DNA of 7,963 nt from JBDTVS01 sp040007095 (GCA_040007095.1 JBDTVS010000223.1:1-7963), one strand, 5' to 3'. Shown: positions 1-5,972, counted from the first letter of the stretch. A program made the numbers and translations. Notes: generated from the letters alone by a model not told the origin.

Positions 1-112
1 GCCTGCCGCGCCCGCTAAAAAGTACGACGGCTCGAACACACGACGTCCTGGTCGGTTCGCCACCTTCGGTGCCGCCCACGTCGCCAGCCAGCCGTCGTTC
101 CCGGAAGGCTGT

Positions 113-147
113 CAGCTGTCACACCCGGAGAGCGCTCTCGACAGCTG
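113..147. terminator. Nested palindrome downstream of the haloperoxidase-like gene
   Basis: An exact 8-bp inverted repeat (CAGCTGTC at 113-120, GACAGCTG at 140-147) encloses a perfect 12-bp palindrome (GAGAGCGCTCTC at 128-139). It lies about 32 bp beyond the stop codon of the minus-strand haloperoxidase-like gene, so an RNA hairpin ending that transcript is the simplest reading. There is no T-tract on the minus-strand side, so it is not a canonical intrinsic terminator. A protein-binding dyad is an alternative. Positions 1-112 to its left show no recognisable gene on either strand. Confidence 0.35.
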
Positions 148-178
148 CCGCGAGATCTGGATGGATACCTGGACAAGG

Positions 179-1045
179 TCAGTCGCGTTCGTCGCGAGGC
201 GTCAGCAGGTTGTCCACGACAAAGTCCGCGATGTCACGACCCAGTCGCTGACCGGCGGCCTCGTCGAAGCGAAAGTGTTGTCCGGCGAAGATACGGCTCA
301 ACGCCGCTTCCTCTCTCGCCGCCGAGAGGGCCGTGAAGGATCGCACCACTCCTGTCAGAACTTCAGAAGTGACGTCGAAGTCGACATGATCCCGCTTCAG
401 GAATGACATCAGCACCTCTGCTGCCGCAGCGCTGATGACGGCATGCGCTCCTGGATACGATGGGTCGGAGCCGGTCCTACCCGCGTCGGGCAACCAACTC
501 GGATCGGCCATGGTGTCATCGTTCGCGTCCGCATCAACCGCCCGAAGTGCCGTCACCGGACGCCAGAAATTGTATGTATATTTTGCGTCGTAGAAGGCGA
601 TGACGCTATCGGCAAGACTGAGGTTGAGGAGTGCAAACAGCCGGGCGCTCTGCGCGGTCGTCAGGTGATGCGCCACCGACGTCGTCTGGGCAATCTCGTT
701 CCAGTAATTCTGAATCGCCCCGTTCCAGAAACGGCCGGTGAGCGCCTCGTCCGCGGTCGCGGTCGGACTGTTGGCGATCCCCGCCGATTCGACTTCGTTG
801 AGCGCACTGCTGTACCGCTCGCTGGTCAGCGGCGGGGGAGGACCGGGCCGGAACTGTTGTGCGCGCGTCAAGGCAAAAGGCGTCACGTGCGCCCAATGCG
901 TGAATTGCGGTTGTGGAGGGAAATTCGGCGGCGTCGATTGATAGTCCCCCGGAGCGTTGGGCCGCTCTCCGACGTTTCGAGCCGCGGCAGGCGGTGTTTC
1001 AACTCTTGTCGCGGGACCGGCGACGACGATCCGTCTCTTCGACAA
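179..1045 (-). CDS. Vanadium haloperoxidase-like (PAP2 superfamily) protein, N-terminally truncated
   Basis: This is a 288-residue reading frame with the C-terminal catalytic half of the vanadium-dependent haloperoxidase / PAP2 acid phosphatase superfamily. These enzymes use bound vanadate for halide oxidation or act as phosphatases. Visible motifs are a YQSTPP / VTPFAL / QFRPGPPP lead-in (residues 35-70), K155 and R162-P163 in KYTYNFWRP, a YPGAHA motif with H201 in place of the common PSGH, and SRIFAGQHFRFD with R251 and H257. These match the phosphate/vanadate pocket residues of the family. Bacterial members are usually around 400 residues or more and start with a signal peptide. Here roughly 130-150 N-terminal residues are missing. 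The only start near the open-frame limit is TTG at 1045, without a clear ribosome binding site, and the frame closes at a stop at 1082-1084. I could not find the missing part in other upstream frames. The gene is probably a truncated remnant, though the catalytic core is uninterrupted. Confidence 0.75.
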   Translation of the reverse strand: MSKRRIVVAGPATRVETPPAAARNVGERPNAPGDYQSTPPNFPPQPQFTHWAHVTPFALTRAQQFRPGPPPPLTSERYSSALNEVESAGIANSPTATADEALTGRFWNGAIQNYWNEIAQTTSVAHHLTTAQSARLFALLNLSLADSVIAFYDAKYTYNFWRPVTALRAVDADANDDTMADPSWLPDAGRTGSDPSYPGAHAVISAAAAEVLMSFLKRDHVDFDVTSEVLTGVVRSFTALSAAREEAALSRIFAGQHFRFDEAAGQRLGRDIADFVVDNLLTPRDERD

Positions 1046-1191
1046 TGAACGGTGGTAACGATCGGCTTCGCCCTGCCGAAATCATGAAATCGCCCCAACG
1101 GGGTAGGGCCTGCTGTCGGCCGATGATGGGGCTCAGCGGCCGTGACAATTGAACAGACGTCGTCGCCGTGCCGGCGCTCGGCGTCCCATCG

Positions 1192-1395
1192 TCACGATGA
1201 CGCTGGCCACCGGTGGCCTGTGGCGAGAGCGAGTTCCGACATCAGGTCGTCGACCGTGGAGCAATCGCCGTTCTGGATTGCTACTTGAATCTGGTCGAAC
1301 AGCCGGTGAACCCGCTGTCGCTCCGCGGCGAGCCGCTCCCATTGCGAGCGGCCAGTGAAATCGGATTTCGTCAAATTCGCAAACATCGACGCCAC
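1192..1395 (-). CDS. Small uncharacterised protein (67 aa)
   Basis: I do not recognise the family. The 67-residue product is mixed in charge, lacks a signal peptide or membrane segment, and has an amphipathic, probably helical centre (about residues 19-56, beginning WERLAAERQRVHRLFDQI). The composition looks like a real soluble protein, unlike the Arg/Pro-rich shadow frames around it. The GTG start at 1395 is preceded at 8 nt by AAGGG, while the in-frame ATG at 1386 would sit 17 nt away, so GTG is preferred. It begins 64 bp after the stop of the phosphoesterase-cupredoxin gene on the same strand, so it could be the last gene of that operon. The antisense frame over the same stretch is the competing reading, and I consider it less likely. 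Confidence 0.5.
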   Translation of the reverse strand: MASMFANLTKSDFTGRSQWERLAAERQRVHRLFDQIQVAIQNGDCSTVDDLMSELALATGHRWPASS

Positions 1396-1459
1396 GACAC
1401 CATCCCTTCACGCGAACGCGACCCGCCCCCTCCGGCGCGATCGTGCGAGCCACGACCGC

Positions 1460-2671
1460 TCAGGCCACCACGATGTGGCCGGTCATCTTCGGATGCAGCG
1501 AGCAGAAATACGTGTGCGTGCCCGTCGCATCGAAAGTGTGCGAGAACTGCTCGTCTGTATCGAGCACCGGCGACGCAAACGTCTTCTCGGTGCTAACGAT
1601 GTTGTGCGGCACATCGTCGTGGTTCGTCCAGGTGACCGTGGTGCCGGCGGGCACCGACGTCACCGCCGGCGCGAAGCGGAAATTGTCGACAGCCACTTGA
1701 TGGGCGCCGCCGACGGACGCCTTCGTCTTGGCCTCGAGTGGCAGATCCGTAATCGCGATCGGGTGGTTGATGTCGTGGAAAGACAGGCGCGCCAGGCCGA
1801 GGACTTTCTTCAGCCGATCGGCCTCCACCTTCATCGGTCCTGGAGAAGGCGCCGATCCGGGCACCGGCTGTGGAAACGCCGTGGACATCGCCGTGTGGAA
1901 GGTCACGTGTCCTTCGACCTTCTGCATCACCTGGTGAATGTGCCCGTTGAGCACAGACACCGACCCGAATCGCTTCAGGTACCCGAGCGCACGCGCGCTG
2001 TCGTCGGTCCCCCATCCCCACTCGGGATACACGGACCAGAGCGGGATGTGGGCGAAGACCACGACGGGCGTGCTGCTGGTCAGGCGCTTGACGTCGCGCT
2101 CGAGCCATGCAAGCTGCTCGTTGCCCAGCGAGCCCAGCCCCCCCGCTTTCAGATCCACGACGTTCACGAGGCCGATGAAGTGCACCCCGGCCTGATCAAA
2201 GCTGTACCAGCCCGTGCCCTGGGTGTGCTTGCCGTATCGCTCGAGGTAGCTCTTGCCATTGTCGTTGAGCACGTCGTGCTCGCCGGGCACGTAAAACACG
2301 GGCATCGACAGATCGCTGAGCACCTGCTGCAGCGTGTCGAACTCCGCGGGCTTCGAGAGGTGCGTCAAATCGCCGGTGTGCAGCACGAACGATGGCGGCT
2401 CGTGTGCGGCGTTGATTTTCGCGACGGCCGCACGCAACGTGCCGGTCACGTCGTTGTTGGCGTCTTTGTTGAAGCCGATGTGGCTGTCGCTGATCTGCAC
2501 GAACCGCAGACCGTCCGCGCCGCTTCGCGACAACGCGCCGCGCGCCGCGTGTTCGATGGGCATCCCCTTCAGGACGCCGCTGGTCATCGTCCACATCGCC
2601 CCGGTGCCGACCCAGGCCATGCACGTCAGGAATCGTCGGCGATCCCATTCCGCTTCGTCGTTCTTCTTCAC
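1460..2671 (-). CDS. Tat-exported calcineurin-like phosphoesterase fused to a C-terminal cupredoxin domain
   Basis: This 403-residue two-domain exported protein should hydrolyse phosphoester bonds with a dinuclear metal centre and carry a type-1 copper site; its substrate is unknown. The N-terminus has a twin-arginine signal (RRRFL at 11-15, then a hydrophobic stretch), so export is folded via Tat. The calcineurin-like domain (about 56-300) shows D62 and H64 in DSHIG, D101 and H104 in GDLTH, GEHD at 130-133 where most relatives have GNHD, H208 in AHIP, and H244/H246 in NGHIH. The cupredoxin domain (about 322-403) has H356, C390, H393 and M396 in the order of a plastocyanin-like copper site (YFCSLHPKMTG). 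The start is GTG at 2671, with AAGGAG 5 nt upstream. It follows the DUF2231 gene by 31 bp on the same strand, so the two are probably co-transcribed. All expected metal ligands except the GNHD asparagine are present, so it looks functional. From memory, whole-length relatives with the same GEHD occur in other bacteria. Confidence 0.92.
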   Translation of the reverse strand: MKKNDEAEWDRRRFLTCMAWVGTGAMWTMTSGVLKGMPIEHAARGALSRSGADGLRFVQISDSHIGFNKDANNDVTGTLRAAVAKINAAHEPPSFVLHTGDLTHLSKPAEFDTLQQVLSDLSMPVFYVPGEHDVLNDNGKSYLERYGKHTQGTGWYSFDQAGVHFIGLVNVVDLKAGGLGSLGNEQLAWLERDVKRLTSSTPVVVFAHIPLWSVYPEWGWGTDDSARALGYLKRFGSVSVLNGHIHQVMQKVEGHVTFHTAMSTAFPQPVPGSAPSPGPMKVEADRLKKVLGLARLSFHDINHPIAITDLPLEAKTKASVGGAHQVAVDNFRFAPAVTSVPAGTTVTWTNHDDVPHNIVSTEKTFASPVLDTDEQFSHTFDATGTHTYFCSLHPKMTGHIVVA

Positions 2672-2676
2672 ACGCT

Positions 2677-2682
2677 CTCCTT
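2677..2682 (-). promoter_or_regulatory. Ribosome binding site of the phosphoesterase-cupredoxin gene
   Basis: AAGGAG on the minus strand sits 5 nt before GTG at 2671. It fixes that GTG as the start and lies in the short gap after the DUF2231 stop, supporting translation from a shared transcript. Confidence 0.7.
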
Positions 2683-2702
2683 TACCAATCGGACGTGTTC
2701 AA

Positions 2703-3128
2703 CTACGGTCGCAGGAATCCGTCTCCCCACACGAGCACTCCACCAAGATGACCGGCGATCCCCACAAGCAGCGCCGCTCCGAACAGAGTGGCGCGGTACG
2801 CGAACACGGACCCGCGTGACGCGAGGTGCAGTCGCGACGACATCAGCACCGCAATCAGGGCGGCCAACACCCCGGCCATTCCAACCCATCGATGCCATTC
2901 GAGCGCGGGCCCGATGTCGACGATCGGCGACGTGGCGAACTGCCATCCTGTGATCACCGTCACGATGCCAATCACCGCGCCGACGCGGACATTCGCGAGG
3001 GCAACCGCGCGCCACACGGGGCAACGCGTGGCGACCGCGACGAGCTCGGTGGCGGCGGCCGCCAGTACCAAGGCAATGGGAAAGTGCACGATCAAGGGAT
3101 GAAGTTTGCCGATCAGGGACATGGGCAT
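2703..3128 (-). CDS. DUF2231-type integral membrane protein
   Basis: A 141-residue membrane protein with four predicted helices (about 12-34, 44-64, 80-97 and 111-134). It carries the hallmarks of the DUF2231 family: HPLIVHFPIAL near the N-terminus (H10, H15), EWHRWVGM (H79) and GHLGGVLVWG at the C-terminus (H127). Histidines placed at or near membrane helices suggest haem or metal binding, but the family's function is not established. The open frame extends upstream to 3293, but the ATG at 3128 is chosen because GGAG lies 5 nt before it and the conserved domain starts directly after; the 55 extra residues look non-coding. It heads the minus-strand cluster, 31 bp before the phosphoesterase-cupredoxin gene, and faces the ECF sigma gene. 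The cupredoxin domain downstream makes an electron-transfer or copper-related partnership plausible but unproven. Confidence 0.85.
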   Translation of the reverse strand: MPMSLIGKLHPLIVHFPIALVLAAAATELVAVATRCPVWRAVALANVRVGAVIGIVTVITGWQFATSPIVDIGPALEWHRWVGMAGVLAALIAVLMSSRLHLASRGSVFAYRATLFGAALLVGIAGHLGGVLVWGDGFLRP

Positions 3129-3241
3129 GTTCGCTCCGTGGTCACGGATTGGGTTCGTCGCTTCTTGCCTGTAGAGACCTGGCGGACGACGAATGTATTC
3201 CGAGGCTGGCACCGAGACGTTGGGGAATAAAGTCGTCGCGG
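3129..3241. promoter_or_regulatory. Divergent intergenic region between the DUF2231 and sigma-factor genes
   Basis: This 113-bp region is the only non-coding space between two divergent transcription units, so promoters for both should lie here. I do not see a convincing -35/-10 pair or an ECF-type GGAAC element on either strand. The assignment rests on gene layout alone. Confidence 0.45.
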
Positions 3242-3787
3242 ATGGAGTCTCTGGAGAAGATGCCTCGATCGTTTGAAGAGAGTGTCCTGCCACATATGGA
3301 TGCGGCGTTCAACTACGCCCGTTGGCTCACGAAGAATGACGCCGACGCCGAAGATGTGGTGCAGGACGCGTCCGTCCGCGCCCTGCGGTTCTTTTCGTCC
3401 CTGCGAAGCGAGGATGCCCGCGCCTGGCTCCTCACGATCGTTCGCAACACGTGGTACGGACGATTTCCGCGCCGCGCCGAAGCCGCCGCGGTGACCGTCA
3501 CCGAGGAGGACCTCGACAGCCGTGCAGACGCGAGCCCAGGCCCCGAAGCACAGCTGATTCAGCAGCGGACAGTCGACCGAGTGCGAGGGGCACTTGAGGC
3601 GCTCCCGACAGACTTCCGGGAAGTGCTCGTGCTCAGAGAGCTCGAAGGGTTGTCGTACAAAGAGATCGCTGCAGTGGCCGGGATCCCGATTGGGACGGTC
3701 ATGTCGCGCCTCGCACGCGGACGCGATCGGTTGCTGGGCGTGTTGACCGCCGGCGAAGCGGGTGGAGGTCAGAGTGGATTGCCGTGA
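3242..3787 (+). CDS. ECF-subfamily RNA polymerase sigma-70 factor
   Basis: A 181-residue alternative sigma factor that should direct RNA polymerase to a dedicated set of promoters when released from its anti-sigma factor. Region 2 spans about residues 11-75 (FEESVLPHMDAAFNYARWL, then DADAEDVVQDASVRALRFF and AWLLTIVRNTWY). Region 4 spans about 113-168 (ALEALPTDFREVLVLRELEG, SYKEIAAVAGIPIGTVMSRL, ARGRDRLL), including the helix-turn-helix that reads the -35 element. The length is normal for the ECF group. Candidate starts are ATG at 3242 (only a distant GGGGA upstream) and ATG at 3260 (GGAG 3 nt upstream); neither site is ideal, so the first 6 residues are uncertain. Its 3' end overlaps the anti-sigma start by 14 nt. 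It faces the DUF2231/phosphoesterase cluster, a likely target, and may regulate itself. Confidence 0.93.
   Translation: MESLEKMPRSFEESVLPHMDAAFNYARWLTKNDADAEDVVQDASVRALRFFSSLRSEDARAWLLTIVRNTWYGRFPRRAEAAAVTVTEEDLDSRADASPGPEAQLIQQRTVDRVRGALEALPTDFREVLVLRELEGLSYKEIAAVAGIPIGTVMSRLARGRDRLLGVLTAGEAGGGQSGLP
3764..3769 (+). promoter_or_regulatory. Ribosome binding site deciding the anti-sigma start
   Basis: GGAGGT lies 4 nt before GTG at 3774, inside the end of the sigma gene. It favours GTG 3774 over the in-frame GTG at 3762 and indicates translational coupling of sigma and anti-sigma. Confidence 0.6.
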
Positions 3788-4505
3788 CGTGGAGGGGGTA
3801 CTCGACGCTTACCTGGACCGAGAGCTCGAGCCAGCCGAATCGGCGCCCGTACGCGAGCACCTCGGCGCGTGTGCTGCGTGCCGCCAGCGACTCGCTGATC
3901 GCGAGTCACTTGGCCGCCTCGTTCGCCAGGTGTCCTATTACACCGCGCCACCGGCACTGAGAGCGCGGCTGGCGCATTCGAGAAGGTGGGCTCCTGGGAC
4001 GTCGCCCCGTCTCGCCTGGGCGGCCGCCGCGGTGTTGGCCGTGTCGTTAGCGGGCTCCGCGGCATTCATCACGTGGTCGGCGCGCACGCCAAACCGGGTC
4101 GACTCGGTGGCTGAGGCGGTCGTCGATAGTCACGTCCGTGCGCTGATGGATCAGCATCTCTTTGATGTGCGGTCCACCGATCAGCACACCGTGAAGCCGT
4201 GGTTCCTTGGCAAGTTGGACTTTTCACCGCCCGTCGACGATTTCGCGTCGAGAGGATATCCCCTCACGGGGGGCCGGCTGGACTACATCGCGGGGCGTCC
4301 CGCCGCCGCGCTCGTCTATGCCCGCGGACAGCACACGATCAATTTGTTCGTCTGGCCGGAGGCGTCGGTCAACCTCCGCACGTGGGACGCCCGTTCGATT
4401 CGCGGATTCCACGTGAGGCACTGGACGCGAGCCGGCATGTCGTTCTGGGCCGTGTCCGATCTGAACGACGCGGAGCTCGACGTATTCGCTCGCACGCTGC
4501 AGTAG
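3774..4505 (+). CDS. Membrane-anchored anti-sigma factor with zinc-finger (zf-HC2) domain
   Basis: A 243-residue partner that should hold the upstream sigma factor inactive at the membrane. The N-terminal cytoplasmic part is a ZAS/zf-HC2 domain: C3, then H29-x3-C33-x2-C36 (REHLGACAAC), the zinc motif of redox- or envelope-responsive anti-sigma factors. A single membrane helix at about 80-101 (WAAAAVLAVSLAGSAAFI) is followed by a periplasmic domain of about 140 residues. That domain contains QHTVKPWFLGKLDFSPPV and a GGRLDYIAGRPAAALVY stretch, which I recall from a recurrent group of anti-sigma factors. The start GTG 3774 overlaps the sigma stop by 14 nt. All zinc ligands are present. The signal sensed by the outer domain is not evident. 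No minus- or plus-strand intact gene follows it for about 1 kb. Confidence 0.9.
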   Translation: MDCRDVEGVLDAYLDRELEPAESAPVREHLGACAACRQRLADRESLGRLVRQVSYYTAPPALRARLAHSRRWAPGTSPRLAWAAAAVLAVSLAGSAAFITWSARTPNRVDSVAEAVVDSHVRALMDQHLFDVRSTDQHTVKPWFLGKLDFSPPVDDFASRGYPLTGGRLDYIAGRPAAALVYARGQHTINLFVWPEASVNLRTWDARSIRGFHVRHWTRAGMSFWAVSDLNDAELDVFARTLQ

Positions 4506-4517
4506 CGCAAGCCGGCT

Positions 4518-4736
4518 TTCATTCCGCCTTCTTCGATCGCAGCGAAGTCGAGCAGGAAGGACTTCTCGGCGCGTTCTTCCAAGCAAACGTTCGAGTCGGT
4601 GAACGACTGCTGCCGCTGCCCCGCGAAGCGGGCGACCGCGCGCGCACCGCGGCGCCCTCGACTTGACGGGTGCACGGTTCTGATTGCGTCGATCTCCAGC
4701 ATCCGCAGGTTCGCCGTCCACCTGTGGTTCGCGAGA
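4518..4736 (-). mobile_element. Decayed tail of an integrase-core (DDE/rve) transposase
   Basis: On the minus strand, 4736-4673 reads ANHRWTANLRMLEIDAIRTV, which resembles the stretch before the last catalytic part of rve-type transposases (recalled pattern HRWxANLRxLxIxxIxTVPxVP). About 75 nt further, in another frame, 4592-4518 reads ERLLGRTRREVL and then a basic D-R-R-R-R-N-E run, resembling the family's ERLIGTxRREYLD...DLERKLNEF. The two blocks are in the right order but out of frame, with scrambled sequence between. No terminal inverted repeats or the rest of the transposase are visible. This is a short dead remnant; the match is by eye only. Bases 4506-4517 and 4737-4824 hold nothing else I can identify. 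Confidence 0.5.
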
Positions 4737-4824
4737 GTCTGGCCGAGCGCCCCAAGACTGGGTCTCATCACGATCGTGTTAAGAGACGTTTCGAGGTCCC
4801 GGCCAGACGGGGCAGATGCGCTAG

Positions 4825-5114
4825 AGGCGGCACCTGGACAAGGGCCGCGATGAATGGCCGGACGCGTGGCGCGCCTCGCGCACGACGACGCACCTGGTCG
4901 AGCGCTTCACACGCCGCGACTTGGAAACCATCGACGAGCAGTTCACCTGGAACGATCCGACGATGTTTTCGAGGCCGTGGACGGCAGCGTGGCCGCTCAC
5001 CAACAATCAGGCCTCACGCGGCGTCACTCAGGGCGGCGTGTACGAGTACGCGTGTCACGAGGGGAACTACGCGATGGAAGGGTCCTGAGCGGTGCGCGAG
5101 CGCAAAAGCGATGA
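4825..5114 (+). pseudogene. C-terminal fragment of a YACHEGNY-type protein, frameshifted
   Basis: After an in-frame stop at 4822-4824 the frame reads DEWPDAWRASRTTTHLVERF, followed by WNDPTMFSRPWTAAWPLTNN and YEYACHEGNYAMEG. This resembles the C-terminus of a protein family I recall as common in Acidobacteriota, ending ERFxR...F/V-DDPTxxxRPW...P...YEYACHEGNY...ILxGAR. The frame stops at about 5087 right after EGNYAMEG, but the shifted frame continues LSGARAQKR to TGA 5112-5114, as the family should. A single-base loss near 5083-5085 explains this. The N-terminal bulk of the gene is absent. Function of the family is unknown to me. It converges with the GNAT fragment on the other strand. Confidence 0.6.
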
Positions 5115-5168
5115 GAGCGTCGTGTGCGAAGAATCGCCCGAAGCCGGATCTCCCAAGAACTGTCTGTG

Positions 5169-5367
5169 GCCCAGTGGGCTCGACGTCGCGCGAGACCCAG
5201 AGCCGCGCTTCGCTCGACGCCAGGTAGTCACGCACGAGCGGCGACAGCGACTCGATATCGGCGTCGGGGACGAAGGTGTGGGTGGCCCGCACCGATCTCA
5301 ACCAGACATCGAACAGCTCGCCACGGTCGTCAGCAGTCGCGCGTCGAATCCGCGCTCCCTCGTTCAC
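5169..5367 (-). pseudogene. N-terminal fragment of a GNAT-family acetyltransferase
   Basis: From GTG 5367 the minus strand encodes IRRATADDRGELFDVWLRSV, RATHTFVPDADIESLSPLVR and DYLASSEARLWVSRDVE, which is the first half of a GNAT N-acetyltransferase. The frame stays open to 5014, but past about residue 66 it no longer resembles the fold. The acetyl-CoA binding segment (RxxGxG/A) and everything after it are missing, and the tail is antisense to the YACHEGNY fragment. The product cannot be an active acetyltransferase. The start sits directly against the DoxX fragment, so the 5' boundary may be a junction too. Confidence 0.65.
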
Positions 5368-5370
5368 GCA

Positions 5371-5496
5371 GGATGGCGGCAGCAGGCCCGGGTCCCTTCA
5401 CGATCTTCGCGTGACCATGCACGATGAAGCCGTAGCCGATTGATCGCCCGCAGCGGGATCGCCGCCAACTGGAACAGCAGGTGCCGCACGTTCCAT
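5371..5496 (-). pseudogene. N-terminal fragment of a DoxX-family membrane protein, frameshifted
   Basis: The minus strand reads VRHLLFQLAAIPLRAI from GTG 5489, then after a one-base shift GYGFIVHGHAKIVKGPG and AAAIL, matching the first helix and G-Y-G-F-x-x-H-G-x-A-K signature of DoxX-type proteins. A strong GGAGG (5507-5503) lies 6 nt before ATG 5496, so the original start is probably that ATG, with a second frameshift just after it. Sequence resembling DoxX ends at about 5371, where the GNAT fragment begins, so three of four helices are gone. It lies downstream of the cupredoxin lipoprotein on the same strand and may once have been co-transcribed with it. Confidence 0.6.
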
Positions 5497-5534
5497 CTGA
5501 GGCCTCCTCGGCCTGATGCGTTCGTCCGGAGTGA

Positions 5535-5569
5535 CCGGCGGTGAGCCATCACGACGACTCACCGCCCGG
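5535..5569. terminator. Hairpin just downstream of the cupredoxin lipoprotein gene
   Basis: CCGGCGGTGAG (5535-5545) and CTCACCGCCCGG (5558-5569) form an 11-bp stem with one bulged base and a 12-nt loop. It begins 6 bp past the lipoprotein stop on the minus strand. The strong GC stem at this location suggests transcript termination or 3'-end stabilisation. No T-tract follows, so the terminator call is tentative. Confidence 0.45.
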
Positions 5570-5575
5570 CACAGC

Positions 5576-5962
5576 TCAGCGAACAACCACGGTGCCGACC
5601 ATTCCCGGATGGATCGTGCAGTGATAGGGAAACGTGCCAGCGGTCTGGAACGCGAACGAGAACTGTCCGCCTGGTGCGACCGTTCCGGAATTCCACCCCA
5701 CCGCGTTCGATGTCGAGGTGTGGGCAATGGAATCGGTGTTCATCCATGTCACCGTCGTGCCGACCGCGACGTCGATCTCGTCGGGCGTGTATGCGCGATC
5801 CGCCAGCGTGGCGGCGCCCACGGATATCGCGACGGACGACGATGGCCCAGTAGGCGTGGGCGCGGGCGATGGTGATGTGGGTGGGGTGGAATAGTCGCTA
5901 CTGCTGCAGGCGGCGGCGAACATCAAGACTGCCGATACAACGACGAGACGCACAGAAAGCAT
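5576..5962 (-). CDS. Cupredoxin-domain lipoprotein (plastocyanin-like)
   Basis: A 128-residue exported copper protein likely to act as an electron carrier or copper binder at the membrane surface. It begins with a hydrophobic signal ending in the lipobox AAAC (C19), then a Ser/Pro/Thr-rich linker (20-43) and a compact cupredoxin domain (about 44-128). The type-1 copper ligands are in place: H81 in IAHTSTS, then C115, H118 and M121 in YHCTIHPGMVG. The frame is open further upstream, but ATG 5962 has GGAGG at a spacing of 5 nt and begins the signal peptide directly, so longer versions are rejected. It is the only apparently intact gene between 4506 and 6769, flanked on both sides by truncated genes. 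Its C-terminal signature closely parallels that of the cupredoxin domain fused to the phosphoesterase. Confidence 0.9.
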   Translation of the reverse strand: MLSVRLVVVSAVLMFAAACSSSDYSTPPTSPSPAPTPTGPSSSVAISVGAATLADRAYTPDEIDVAVGTTVTWMNTDSIAHTSTSNAVGWNSGTVAPGGQFSFAFQTAGTFPYHCTIHPGMVGTVVVR

Positions 5963-5967
5963 CAGAT

Positions 5968-5972
5968 CCTCC
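5968..5972 (-). promoter_or_regulatory. Ribosome binding site deciding the lipoprotein start
   Basis: GGAGG on the minus strand, 5 nt before ATG 5962. It overlaps the alternative ATG at 5974, arguing against that codon and against longer N-termini. Confidence 0.7.

Noticed and set aside
443..1048. A 201-codon plus-strand frame across the haloperoxidase-like gene
   Set aside because: Antisense to clear PAP2 motifs; Arg-rich with no domain pattern.
1355..2953. A 532-codon plus-strand open frame across the phosphoesterase gene
   Set aside because: It is antisense to a gene with complete catalytic motifs and a Tat signal. Its product is rich in Arg, His and Pro with no recognisable domain, typical of a GC-rich shadow frame.
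3206..3223. Possible sigma-54 promoter (TGGCAC followed by TTGG)
   Set aside because: The GC of the -12 element is missing at the required spacing.
3149..3241. Longer N-terminus for the sigma factor
   Set aside because: The extra residues lie outside region 2 and occupy the divergent promoter region; they resemble non-coding sequence.
3129..3293. Longer N-terminus for the DUF2231 protein
   Set aside because: It would overlap the sigma gene, and the ATG at 3128 has its own ribosome binding site just before the conserved domain.
4316..4771. A 151-codon minus-strand frame as a complete gene
   Set aside because: Only its first part resembles a transposase segment; the remainder runs antisense into the anti-sigma gene.
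4670..5227. A 185-codon plus-strand frame through the graveyard
   Set aside because: Arg/Ser/Thr-rich shadow; the biologically meaningful reading of this stretch is the YACHEGNY fragment in another plus-strand frame.
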